Shown: positions 16,656-24,811 of the stretch, piece after piece | Layout of the letters: each line of letters starts with the position of its first letter | How positions within the stretch are numbered: position 1 is the first letter of the stretch | Source: Aquimixticola soesokkakensis | GTDB lineage: Bacteria; Pseudomonadota; Alphaproteobacteria; Rhodobacterales; Rhodobacteraceae | Direction: 5' to 3' | Assembly (NCBI RefSeq): GCF_900172375.1 | Contig: NZ_FWFS01000008.1 | Coordinates: forward strand, 1-64,000 | Length of the DNA: 64,000 nt | Program-made: the position numbers and the translations under genes | The notes under the pieces: model-generated | Seen by the model: only the letters and a program-made list of their open reading frames with translations | The model's database searches: none | Told to the model about the DNA's origin: nothing

Positions 16656-17662
16656 CCACACCGCTTCTTGACGTCAAAGACCTGCGGGTGACCTTTGAAA
16701 TTCACCGCGACGGTGACCTGCCTTGGGCCGCGCCGCGCAAATTGCGTGCCGTCAACGGGGTCGATTTCAGCCTGTTGGCGGGAAAAACGCTGGGCATCGT
16801 GGGCGAAAGCGGCTGCGGGAAATCGACGCTCGCGCGCGCGCTGATCCGCATGTTGCCTGCAACGGGGCAGGTGAACTGGCAGGGGGAAACCGACCTGCTG
16901 CAACTCACCGCGCGTCAGATGCTGAAATATCGCGCCGATATCCAGATGATTTTCCAAGATCCACTGGCCTCGCTCAATCCGCGCATGACCGTGGGCGACA
17001 TCATCGCCGAACCGCTGCGCACCCATCGCCCCACGATGGGCGGCAAGGAACGCCGCGCCCGCGTCAAGGCCGCGATGGAGCGCGTGGGCCTGCTGTCCAA
17101 TCAGGTAAACCGCTATCCGCATGAGTTTTCCGGTGGGCAGTGCCAGCGCATCGGCATTGCGCGCGCCCTGATTGTCGAACCGAAACTCCTTATCTGCGAC
17201 GAACCTGTGTCGGCGCTTGATGTGTCGATCCAGGCGCAGGTGATCAACCTGCTGGACGATCTGCGCCGCGATCTGGGATTGACGATTGTCTTCATTGCCC
17301 ATGACCTGAGCGTGGTGAAACATATTTCGGACGAGGTCATGGTGCTTTACCTCGGCAAAATGATGGAACGCGCGCCGTCGGATGAGCTGTTTGCTCATCC
17401 CCAGCATCCCTACACACAGGCGCTGTTATCCGCGGTGCCAGTGCCCGATCCGCAGATCGAGCGGGGCAAAGTGGTGATCCCGCTTGACGGCGAACTGCCA
17501 TCGCCGATGAACCCGCCCTCGGGCTGTGTGTTTCGCACCCGCTGTCCGCGCGCGCAGGCGCTGTGCGCCGAGACCGTGCCAGAACCGACCGCAGGTCCCC
17601 ACAGCTATGCGTGCCATTTTCCCGGAGCGGTGACGCAGGAGGAAATCGCAGCGCCTGTTTAG
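16652..17662 (+). CDS. oppF: Oligopeptide ABC transporter ATPase OppF
   Basis: A 336-residue second ATPase of the peptide importer. Walker A is GESGCGKST, the signature is FSGGQCQRIGIARAL, and Walker B is LLICDEPVSALD. The oligopeptide-type C-terminus has GCVFRTRCPRAQALC. It pairs with OppD. The ATGA overlap with oppD indicates coupled translation. It is the last gene of the operon. Confidence 0.95.
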   Translation: MTTPLLDVKDLRVTFEIHRDGDLPWAAPRKLRAVNGVDFSLLAGKTLGIVGESGCGKSTLARALIRMLPATGQVNWQGETDLLQLTARQMLKYRADIQMIFQDPLASLNPRMTVGDIIAEPLRTHRPTMGGKERRARVKAAMERVGLLSNQVNRYPHEFSGGQCQRIGIARALIVEPKLLICDEPVSALDVSIQAQVINLLDDLRRDLGLTIVFIAHDLSVVKHISDEVMVLYLGKMMERAPSDELFAHPQHPYTQALLSAVPVPDPQIERGKVVIPLDGELPSPMNPPSGCVFRTRCPRAQALCAETVPEPTAGPHSYACHFPGAVTQEEIAAPV

Positions 17663-18022
17663 GCCTGGCCTTTGCCCTAAGGTCGCATAGACGGGGCGCG
17701 TCGATTAGGGCGGCGCGAATCATCAGGTTTCAGGCGCCGAACGCGCGCCTGTATGTTCTTTGGATTTGCTGCATCGCAGCGTGAGGCGGATTCATCCGTG
17801 CTGTAGAATGCGGCAGGGGTGAATAATTCTCGCGACATTTTCGACCCTTGTGGCCCTCAGGCCATGATAGGCGGCATTGCGCACATCGCGTTGTTTACCC
17901 ATCGTTAAGCCTATGTTAGAAAGTCTCAAGTGTTGGGTTAAGATTAAAGCAGTCAAAAAACTTTTTTTACATTTGGAATTCGGTCGGTTTTCTTTCGGCC
18001 ACTACCCCTCAAAGGGCTTTTA
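17663..18022. other. Intergenic region, opp operon end to sugar transferase
   Basis: No gene seen. It contains a weak hairpin CAGGCGC/GCGCCTG (17731-17751) that may end the opp transcript, and an A+T-rich tract at about 17880-17985. That tract includes TTAA-N7-TTAG at ~17905-17919, a near match to the CtrA consensus TTAA-N7-TTAA, and probably holds the promoter of the sugar transferase. Confidence 0.5.
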
Positions 18023-18706
18023 ATGATGTCATATTTACAAATCGAGACGAAAACCGCCTTTGAACCCGTCCCGACAACGACCCAAAAATTCAGTCTTTAC
18101 GCCGATGGTGCGAAACGTGTTTTGGATGTGATGTTTGCAATCGCACTGATGCCGATCCTGTTGCCCGTCATCGTCCTGCTCTGGGCAATGGTGCGCCTTG
18201 ACGGTGGCGCGGGTTTTTATAGCCAAAAGCGGGTTGGCAAAGACGGGAAGGTTTTCAATTGCTTGAAGCTGCGGACCATGGTTCTGAACGCTGAAAAAGT
18301 GCTGGAAGACCTCTGTGCCTCCGACCCCGAAGTCGCCGCTGAATGGGAACGTGACCAGAAGCTGCGCAACGATCCCCGCATCACGCGCGTCGGCAAATTC
18401 CTGCGCGCCACAAGCCTTGACGAGCTGCCACAGTTTTTCAACGTGCTGCGCGGCGACATGAGCTTTGTGGGCCCGCGCCCCTTCATGGTGTCCCAGCAGA
18501 TGCTTTACGTCGCTGCAGGTGGGCGGGCCTATTTCCGCATGCGCCCTGGCATCACCGGCGCATGGCAGATCGACGGGCGTGGCGTCAGCACTTTCGCTGA
18601 CCGCGTTGGCTACGACGAAAGCTACTATGACAAGCTGTCGTTCCTCACGGATACGAAATACATGCTCGCGACTGTTAAAATCGTGGCAAAGCGGACAGGC
18701 CACTAA
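18023..18706 (+). CDS. ExoY-like polyprenyl-phosphate sugar-1-phosphate transferase
   Basis: A 227-residue monotopic membrane enzyme of the bacterial sugar transferase family. One hydrophobic helix (~37-58) follows KRVLDV. The catalytic core shows YSQKRVGKDGK, KLRTM, RITRVGKFLRATSLDELPQ (in parts) and MSFVGPRP. The family moves a hexose-1-phosphate from a UDP-sugar to undecaprenyl phosphate to begin an exopolysaccharide. Length and layout match ExoY of rhizobia (about 226 residues). No other polysaccharide gene is nearby, so it is an orphan initiator. Confidence 0.9.
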   Translation: MMSYLQIETKTAFEPVPTTTQKFSLYADGAKRVLDVMFAIALMPILLPVIVLLWAMVRLDGGAGFYSQKRVGKDGKVFNCLKLRTMVLNAEKVLEDLCASDPEVAAEWERDQKLRNDPRITRVGKFLRATSLDELPQFFNVLRGDMSFVGPRPFMVSQQMLYVAAGGRAYFRMRPGITGAWQIDGRGVSTFADRVGYDESYYDKLSFLTDTKYMLATVKIVAKRTGH

Positions 18707-18756
18707 GTCGGGCCACGAACTGGCGCGAGGTTCAGAAGAACCAAGTGATGACGAGG

Positions 18757-18779
18757 GGGCGCTTTGGGGCGCCCTTTTT
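18757..18779 (+). terminator. Rho-independent terminator
   Basis: GGGCGC-(7-base loop)-GCGCCC followed by TTTTT, about 50 bp past the sugar transferase stop. Confidence 0.8.
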
Positions 18780-18840
18780 CGTGCAAGGGCACTGCGTCTA
18801 TCCCGAGCTGCGCGGTTAAACCGCGAGAAGCGGGATGTCC

Positions 18841-20538
18841 CTAGCGCGCTAGCAGCGCGACGATGACCAGGATCAGCCCCGCGCATAAGGACTGCCAGAA
18901 CACCAGCGGATCGCGTGAGGCAAGGGGGGCAAAGGCCTTGGGGTCGAACCCTGCCATCGGGCGTTTGAGGTTGGCGGTGAATTCGCTCAGCGCCTGGGTG
19001 CGCTGACGCGGGTCGGGCGCGGTCGCCTGCTTGAGCGCAGCATCAACCCAAAGCGGCACATCGCTGGCAGGCGCATAGCGCAGGCGGCGCTGGGCGCGCA
19101 GGGTGGTGGCCCGTGCGACATTGGCCCCGAACGGCAGGCGGCCGGTCAACATTTCATAGGCGATCACACCGAGCGAATAGAGGTCGGAGCGGTCATCGCC
19201 TTGATACCCTGCGAAATACTCGGGCGCGGCGTATTGCATGGTGCCCAAGATGTCGGTGTCGTCAAAAACCGGTGCGGCTTCGACCACACCGGCCACACGG
19301 GTCGCGCCGAAATCGATCAGTTTGACGGTGCCGCCTGCGTCGATCATCACGTTCTCGGGGCGCAGGTCCTGATGAACCATTTCGCGCCGGTGAAACGCCC
19401 GCAGGCCGGTGGCGATCTGGTCGACGATGTCGCGCACCTGCGCAAGGCTGGGGCGGGGCGTGTCATGCATCCAGTCACGCAGGGTTTGGCCCTCGATAAA
19501 CTCTGATGTCACATAGAGGTGGCTGCGGTCGCGATCCGGTCCGGCGGCTAGCACATGGGGCGAACTGATACGGCGCGCGATCCAGTCTTCCATCATGAAA
19601 CGGCGCAGCACATCGGGGCTGTCGCGCAGCTCGGCCGAGGGCACTTTCAACGCGACCCGCTGGCCGGTGTCGATATCGCTGGCAAGGTAGATCTGGCTGC
19701 GGTCATTGGCGTGCAGGGTGCGCTCGATCCGCCAGCCGTCAAAGATGCACGGGGGCGAGAGCAGCGGGGCGGGGGCCAACGTGGCTGCGGTATCGATCAC
19801 CTCGGGGGCGGTGGCATCGGGCAACGCGTCGATGCGCAAAAGCTGGACGGTGCAATTATCGGGCGAGCCCTGCGCCAGAGCCTGCGTCACGATGGTCTGT
19901 GCGGCCGCCTCCAGATCCGGCGTTTTGGCGATGATGCCTGCGATGGTTTCAGGCGACAGATACTCGTGAACACCGTCACTGGTGAGGGCGAAAATATCCC
20001 CCGTATCCAACGCTTCTTCGCGGTAGTCGATCTCGATCCCGTTCGCCAGCCCCATGGCGCGGGCGAGGTATTGCTCGCTTGCCGACAGCACTGTGGTGTG
20101 ATCGCGGGTCAGGGGTTCAAGCGTCTGGCCTGACACACGGAAAATGCGGCTGTCGCCTGCGTGAAACAGATGGGCATGGCGGCCTTTGACGATCACAGCG
20201 GCCACCGTACAGACATAGCCGCGGTCCATGTCGCTGGTCCGCGCGCGCGCGGTTTGCGCAAAGAGCCATGCATTGGTCGCCGCCAGAACCCGCAAGGCCG
20301 AGGTGCGCACGCTCCATGTATCGGATGTGGCGAAATAGTCCCCCATAAGCGCTTTGATGGTCACCTCGGCGGCCAGATGCGACACTTGTGAGCTGGAAAT
20401 CCCGTCGGCAAGCGCGATGACCGCCCCTTTGAGCGCCAAGCTGCGCCCCTGGGGGACTGTCGCGCCGTAAAAATCTTGGTTCAGCGGTTTTACGCCCTTG
20501 TCAGAGGCCTGGCCGATGGAAAGCGCGAGGTTGCTCAT
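18841..20538 (-). CDS. Fused PP2C-type phosphatase and Ser/Thr protein kinase, membrane-anchored
   Basis: A 565-residue protein. Residues 1-~235 form a PP2C phosphatase with metal-site motifs NQD (20-22), ALADG (42-46), GDSR (128-131), TSDG (186-189) and SPDN (225-228). Residues ~265-525 form a Hanks-type kinase: VALK with K298, HQDLRPEN (389-396), DFG (409-411), APE (438-440). The glycine-rich loop is degenerate (around 273-285) and the usual HRDLKPEN has Q and R substitutions. A single membrane helix ends the chain (~547-563). It lies downstream of nirC on the same strand, the position in which such fusions occur beside assimilatory nitrite genes in proteobacteria, which suggests a role in nitrogen control. 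Confidence 0.92.
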   Translation of the reverse strand: MSNLALSIGQASDKGVKPLNQDFYGATVPQGRSLALKGAVIALADGISSSQVSHLAAEVTIKALMGDYFATSDTWSVRTSALRVLAATNAWLFAQTARARTSDMDRGYVCTVAAVIVKGRHAHLFHAGDSRIFRVSGQTLEPLTRDHTTVLSASEQYLARAMGLANGIEIDYREEALDTGDIFALTSDGVHEYLSPETIAGIIAKTPDLEAAAQTIVTQALAQGSPDNCTVQLLRIDALPDATAPEVIDTAATLAPAPLLSPPCIFDGWRIERTLHANDRSQIYLASDIDTGQRVALKVPSAELRDSPDVLRRFMMEDWIARRISSPHVLAAGPDRDRSHLYVTSEFIEGQTLRDWMHDTPRPSLAQVRDIVDQIATGLRAFHRREMVHQDLRPENVMIDAGGTVKLIDFGATRVAGVVEAAPVFDDTDILGTMQYAAPEYFAGYQGDDRSDLYSLGVIAYEMLTGRLPFGANVARATTLRAQRRLRYAPASDVPLWVDAALKQATAPDPRQRTQALSEFTANLKRPMAGFDPKAFAPLASRDPLVFWQSLCAGLILVIVALLAR

Positions 20539-20604
20539 ACGACACCCTTGTCATGCGAATGGCCCCGCCGTCGCCGGCAGGGCCATGAGAAAGATGTCTC
20601 TGTG

Positions 20605-21447
20605 TTATTCAGCGGGGGAGGACAGCGGAGCCGCTGCCATGGGGCCGCGCTTGGGCGAGGTTTTGTAGTGGGTGGAGTAGATCATGCCGCCCACAAAGGT
20701 CAGGCCACCGACAACGTTGCCAATGATGACAGGGAATTCGTTGTAGAGCAGGTACTGGCTCCAGGTGAACTCACCGCCCAGCATGATGCCCGAGGGGAAG
20801 AGGAACATGTTCACGATCGAGTGCTCGAACCCCATGTAGAAGAACACGAGGATCGGCATCCACATTGCCATGATCTTGCCCGATACCGAGGTCGACATCA
20901 TCGCAGCGACAACGCCGGTCGAGACCATCCAGTTGCACATCACGGCGCGGATAAACACAGTCAACATGCCGCCAGCGCCCGCCGCAGCATAGCCCACGGT
21001 GCGCGCTTCGCCGATCTGGCCGATTTTGACGCCGATGGCGTTGGGTTCGGTGGTAAAGCCCATGGTGAACACGATCGCCATGAAAATAGCGGTGGTCATG
21101 GCGCCGGCAAAGTTGCCGACAAACACCAGCCCCCAGTTACGCATCATGCCGCCAAAGGTAACGCCGGGGCGCTTGGCCAAAAGGGCCAGCGGCACAAGCG
21201 TGAACACGCCGGTGAGCAGGTCAAAGCCCAGCAGGTAAAGCATGCAAAAACCCACGGGAAACAGCAGCGCGCCGACAAGTGGCTGGCCGGTGTTGACCGT
21301 GATGGTAATCGCGAAAGCTGCGGCAAGGGCAAGGATTGCTCCGGCCATATAGGAACGGATCAATGTGTCCTTGGTGGACATGAATACTTTTGATTCGCCT
21401 GCATCGATCATCTTGGCCGCAAATTCGGCAGGTTGGACGTAAGCCAT
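20605..21447 (-). CDS. nirC: Formate/nitrite transporter family channel (nitrite uptake)
   Basis: A 280-residue FNT-family protein with six membrane spans. Landmarks are the early VQPAEFAAKMIDAGESK, the broken-helix segment NFAGAMTTA, NWMVSTGV near 170, and GFEHSIVNMF near 205. FNT pentamers pass formate, nitrite or hydrosulfide; placement after nirD points to nitrite. I begin at 21447 (MAYVQPAEF), because longer in-frame starts overlap nirD. Confidence 0.92.
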   Translation of the reverse strand: MAYVQPAEFAAKMIDAGESKVFMSTKDTLIRSYMAGAILALAAAFAITITVNTGQPLVGALLFPVGFCMLYLLGFDLLTGVFTLVPLALLAKRPGVTFGGMMRNWGLVFVGNFAGAMTTAIFMAIVFTMGFTTEPNAIGVKIGQIGEARTVGYAAAGAGGMLTVFIRAVMCNWMVSTGVVAAMMSTSVSGKIMAMWMPILVFFYMGFEHSIVNMFLFPSGIMLGGEFTWSQYLLYNEFPVIIGNVVGGLTFVGGMIYSTHYKTSPKRGPMAAAPLSSPAE

Positions 21448-21472
21448 TGGACTAATCCCTGATGTGAGTGCT

Positions 21473-21796
21473 TTAGAGGCCGATAAGGACGCTGCCGTCC
21501 TCTTCGAGTTTTGTCGGAAAGCTGAGGGTTGCGCCTTCGTCGGCCCCCTGTGCGGTGCCGGTTTCAAGCGAAATCACCCAGTTGTGCAACGGGCATGTCA
21601 CGCAACCGTCGTGCACGATTCCTTGGCTGAGCGGCCCGTTTTTATGCGGGCATTTGTCTTCGAGCGCGTAGATGCGATCATCGGAGGTGCGAAACACCGC
21701 AATGGTCATCTCGCCGTTTTTCACGCAACGCGCGCCTTGGCGGGGGATGTCGTTCAATTGACCGACGGCCACCCATTGTTTGGTTGCAACGTTCAT
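21473..21796 (-). CDS. nirD: Assimilatory nitrite reductase small subunit
   Basis: A 107-residue Rieske-type [2Fe-2S] protein: CPHKNGPLSQG and CPLHNW supply the Cys/His ligands. The length is normal for NirD. It assists NirB in NADH-dependent reduction of nitrite to ammonium in the cytoplasm. Its ATG overlaps the nirB stop by four bases. Confidence 0.96.
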   Translation of the reverse strand: MNVATKQWVAVGQLNDIPRQGARCVKNGEMTIAVFRTSDDRIYALEDKCPHKNGPLSQGIVHDGCVTCPLHNWVISLETGTAQGADEGATLSFPTKLEEDGSVLIGL

Positions 21797-24237
21797 TCTG
21801 CGGCCTCCAGTTTGATCTCTGCCATGGGCGAGAATTCATGCGCCTCGGCGCCAGCAACGCGTTCGGCCCAAGGGTCGATCTGTGCGAATTTTTGGGAATA
21901 GACGAAGCGTTCGTAATAGGCATGGCGTTGCTCCAGATCGTCAAACACCATCGCTTTGACGTGGTCGTAGCCGATGCGATCCGCCCATTTGTAAATCCGC
22001 TCAAGGTAGTAGCCCGTTTCGCGGTAGAATTGCGTGAGCGCCCCGACCACTTCGATCACGTCCTGTTCGGTCGCCACATTGCCAAGCTTGGTGGTGCCTT
22101 GGATGTGCAGACCCGCCGCCCCGCCATAGAGCACTTCATAGCCGCTATCGACACAGACGATGCCGATGTCCTTGCAGGTGCTTTCGGCGCAGTTGCGCGG
22201 GCAGCCCGAGACGGCCAGCTTCAGTTTGGCAGGCGCCCAGGATCCCCAGAGAAATTGCTCGAGCTTCACGCCAAGTCCGGTGCTGTCCTGGGTTCCAAAG
22301 CGGCACCAGTCCTTGCCGACGCAGGTTTTGACCGTGCGCAGACCCTTCGCATAGGCCGCGCCGGAAATCATGCCCGCATCATTGAGGTCTTTCCAAACCG
22401 GCAGAAGGTCCTCTTTTTTCACGCCCAAAAGGTCGATGCGCTGACCGCCCGTGACCTTGACGGTGGGAATGTCGAATTTATCGGCCACATCGGCAATCGC
22501 GCGCAGCTCGTCGGGGGTGGTGATCCCGCCCCACATGCGCGGCACAACGGAATAGGTGCCATCTTTTTGGATGTTGGCGTGGACGCGTTCGTTGATAAAG
22601 CGCGACTGCATGTCGTCGGCATATTCACCGGGCCAGTCGCTGATCAGGTAATAGTTCAGCGCGGGGCGGCATTTGGCGCAGCCCTCGGGCGTCGTCCATT
22701 CCAGTTCCTGCATGACGGCGGGGATGGATTTCAATTCCTTGGCAACGATCAGGCGACGCACATCGCCGTGGCCCAGATGGGTGCAGCCGCACATGCCTTC
22801 GGGCACCGCCGCCGCGTCTTCGCCCAGCGTGATCGTCATCAGATCCTGAACCAAGCCCGTACAGGTCCCGCAAGAGGCCGAGGCTTTGGTGTGGGCGCGT
22901 ACTTCGGCAAGCGACGTAAGGCCCTTTTCGGTGATGGCGCTGGTGATCTGGCCCTTGCAGATCCCGTTACAGCCGCAGATTTCCGCGTCATCCGACAGAC
23001 CGGCAACGATGGCCAGCGGGTCAACTGCCCCGCCGCCCTGAAACATCTGGCCGTAGATCAGGGTCTCGTGCTTGTCGCTGACATCCTCACCGGATTTCAG
23101 CATCTCGTTGTACCAGCCACCATCGGCCACATCGCCGTACATCACGGCGCCGATCACCTTGTTGTCGCGCAGGATTACGCGTTTGTAGGTCCCCGCAGAG
23201 GCGTTGCGCAGCACGATATCTTCGCGGTCCGGCCCTTCGGCGAAATCGCCCACCGAATAGAGGTTCACGCCGGTGACCTTCAATTTCGTCGGTGTTTCAA
23301 CGTGTTGGAAGGCGGCATCCGAGGGGCCACTCAGATGCGCTGCGGCCACTTTTGCCATTTGATACAGGGGCGCAACGAGGCCATAGACCATGCCGCCGAC
23401 TTCGACGCATTCGCCCACCGAGTAGATGTCGGGGTCGGAGGTTTTCAGATCAAAGCCGGTGACAATGCCGCGATTGACCTCAAGCCCTGCATCCTTGGCA
23501 AGTTGCACGGAGGGGCGGATGCCCACGGCCATGACCACGAGGGAGGCGTCGATGATGCGGCCGTCGGCCAGTTCAACGCCCTCGACCTTGTCGGTGCCGA
23601 GGATTTGCTTGGTGTTGGCCTCGCACAGAACTTCGATGCCGCGCCCTTCCAGTTCGCGCTGCAACAAAAAGCCCGCAGCAGGATCCAGCTGGCGCTCCAT
23701 GAGGGAAGCCATCAGGTGGATGACGGTGACTTCCATGCCCTGCATACGCAGGCCCGCCGCCGCTTCGAGGCCCAGCAAACCACCGCCGATGACCACAGCG
23801 CGCCCGCCCGCTTTTGCGGCCTTCATCATGCCATAGGTGTCTTCGAGGTCGCGATAGGCCAGAACGCCGTCCAGATCCTTGCCCGGCACGGGGATGATAA
23901 AGGGCGAGGAGCCGGTGGCGATCACGAGCTTGTCGTAGGGGGCGGTGATGCCGTTTTCCGAGGTGACGGTTTTGGCGGCGCGATCGATTTTGGACACTTT
24001 CGCGCCCTTGTGCAGCGTGATGCCATGGCCCGCGTACCACTCCTCTGAGTGGATCACGATGTCCTCAAAGGACTTTTCGCCCGACAGAACCGGCGACAGC
24101 ATGATGCGGTCGTAGTTCACGCGCGGTTCGGCGTTGAAAATCGTGACATTGTAGCTGTCGGTGGCCTCGAACAAATGTTCAAGCAAACGGCCCGGAGCCA
24201 TTCCGTTTCCAACGATAACAAGGTTCTGTTTCGACAT
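21793..24237 (-). CDS. nirB: Assimilatory nitrite reductase [NAD(P)H] large subunit
   Basis: An 814-residue enzyme reducing nitrite to ammonium with six electrons. FAD motif near 8-12 (VIVGNG), NAD motif GGGLLGLE (151-158), a BFD-type [2Fe-2S] domain with C421, C423, C456 and C459, then the siroheme/[4Fe-4S] half, with C639, C645, C679 and C683 (CVGKDWC, SGCPRNC). The start at 24237 follows AGGGGA; in-frame extension upstream runs through a structured leader and is rejected. It is the first gene of nirB-nirD-nirC-kinase/phosphatase. Confidence 0.97.
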   Translation of the reverse strand: MSKQNLVIVGNGMAPGRLLEHLFEATDSYNVTIFNAEPRVNYDRIMLSPVLSGEKSFEDIVIHSEEWYAGHGITLHKGAKVSKIDRAAKTVTSENGITAPYDKLVIATGSSPFIIPVPGKDLDGVLAYRDLEDTYGMMKAAKAGGRAVVIGGGLLGLEAAAGLRMQGMEVTVIHLMASLMERQLDPAAGFLLQRELEGRGIEVLCEANTKQILGTDKVEGVELADGRIIDASLVVMAVGIRPSVQLAKDAGLEVNRGIVTGFDLKTSDPDIYSVGECVEVGGMVYGLVAPLYQMAKVAAAHLSGPSDAAFQHVETPTKLKVTGVNLYSVGDFAEGPDREDIVLRNASAGTYKRVILRDNKVIGAVMYGDVADGGWYNEMLKSGEDVSDKHETLIYGQMFQGGGAVDPLAIVAGLSDDAEICGCNGICKGQITSAITEKGLTSLAEVRAHTKASASCGTCTGLVQDLMTITLGEDAAAVPEGMCGCTHLGHGDVRRLIVAKELKSIPAVMQELEWTTPEGCAKCRPALNYYLISDWPGEYADDMQSRFINERVHANIQKDGTYSVVPRMWGGITTPDELRAIADVADKFDIPTVKVTGGQRIDLLGVKKEDLLPVWKDLNDAGMISGAAYAKGLRTVKTCVGKDWCRFGTQDSTGLGVKLEQFLWGSWAPAKLKLAVSGCPRNCAESTCKDIGIVCVDSGYEVLYGGAAGLHIQGTTKLGNVATEQDVIEVVGALTQFYRETGYYLERIYKWADRIGYDHVKAMVFDDLEQRHAYYERFVYSQKFAQIDPWAERVAGAEAHEFSPMAEIKLEAAE

Positions 24238-24358
24238 GACTAGTCCCCTAAGAAGCGCGCGGAGTGTACAAACCCGCCGCCGGTTTTCCTGAAAGGAACC
24301 CGGGGATGCGTTGGCCCGTGTTCCTGAGCCCGCCCGATAGGGAAGGCCGCGAAAAACA

Positions 24359-24410
24359 CAGCGCCGTTGCTGTATGTCGTTAAGTCGCCAGCTTGATGCG
24401 CCATTGCATC
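24359..24410 (-). promoter_or_regulatory. Tandem hexaloop hairpins, candidate ANTAR (NasT/NasR) antitermination element
   Basis: On the minus strand the nirB leader carries GATGC-AATGGC-GCATC (24395-24410) and, 22 bases later, CAGC-AACGGC-GCTG (24359-24372). Both are stems closed by six-base loops with A at position 1 and G at position 4, the defining feature of RNAs bound by ANTAR-domain antiterminators such as NasR and NasT. A run of five U follows the second stem after two bases. This is inferred from structure; a nasT gene is not in the window. Confidence 0.6.
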
Positions 24411-24786
24411 TTGCGAGAGAGACAGGTGGACCCATGGAGGCCCGAATGTTTCAGTGGCGTTAATCTTTCTTTGATCGTTCGATGTGATTCCAGCAAGGGT
24501 GCCTGTGGAACGCCTGTCGCCTTTTGACGCATCTGGCCGCAATGCGCGTGAGAGATATGCAGACGTCGGGGTGTGTGTTCAATTTTTGTGCGCTTCGCGA
24601 AAAGTCGCCGCGGTCACAGCCTGTCACATCCTGCGTTTTTCTTGACGTCCAAGGTGTGCAAACGGGCGCGCCGGTCGTGCAACTCTGTGGCGCTTGAAGG
24701 TGGTGCGATCCCATGATCTAAGAGGTAGGGCGCTATCTCGCGCCATGTGATCACGCGAGATCAAGCCAGTCGGCACGAAGGAAGAG

Positions 24787-24809
24787 AAAAAGGGGGGGCA
24801 TTCCCCCCC
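24787..24809 (-). terminator. Rho-independent terminator of the alpha-glucosidase gene
   Basis: On the minus strand, seven G, a four-base loop (plus-strand CATT) and seven C, followed by TTTTTCTC, directly after the gene's stop. Confidence 0.85.
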
Positions 24810-24811
24810 TG

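Larger units (their letters stand above)
24238..24811 (-). other. nirB leader and promoter region without genes
   Basis: A 574-bp gap. The nirB-proximal part (24238-24410) is highly structured: two hexaloop hairpins, a U run, and a GGAAC/GTTCC-CGGG/CCCG stem (24295-24324). The distal part (24411-24786) should carry the promoter; I could not identify a sigma-70 or sigma-54 promoter with confidence. The last bases belong to the alpha-glucosidase terminator. Confidence 0.6.

Noticed and set aside
21784-24048. A 754-codon plus-strand frame
   Set aside because: Antisense to nirB, whose cofactor motifs are complete.
24411-24560. Sigma-54 promoter for nirB
   Set aside because: A GGCAC...TTGC string exists, but the GG to GC distance does not fit the required 10-base spacing.
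24460-24714. An 84-codon minus-strand frame upstream of nirB
   Set aside because: Cys/His/Arg-rich, no ribosome site, lies in the expected promoter region; considered chance.
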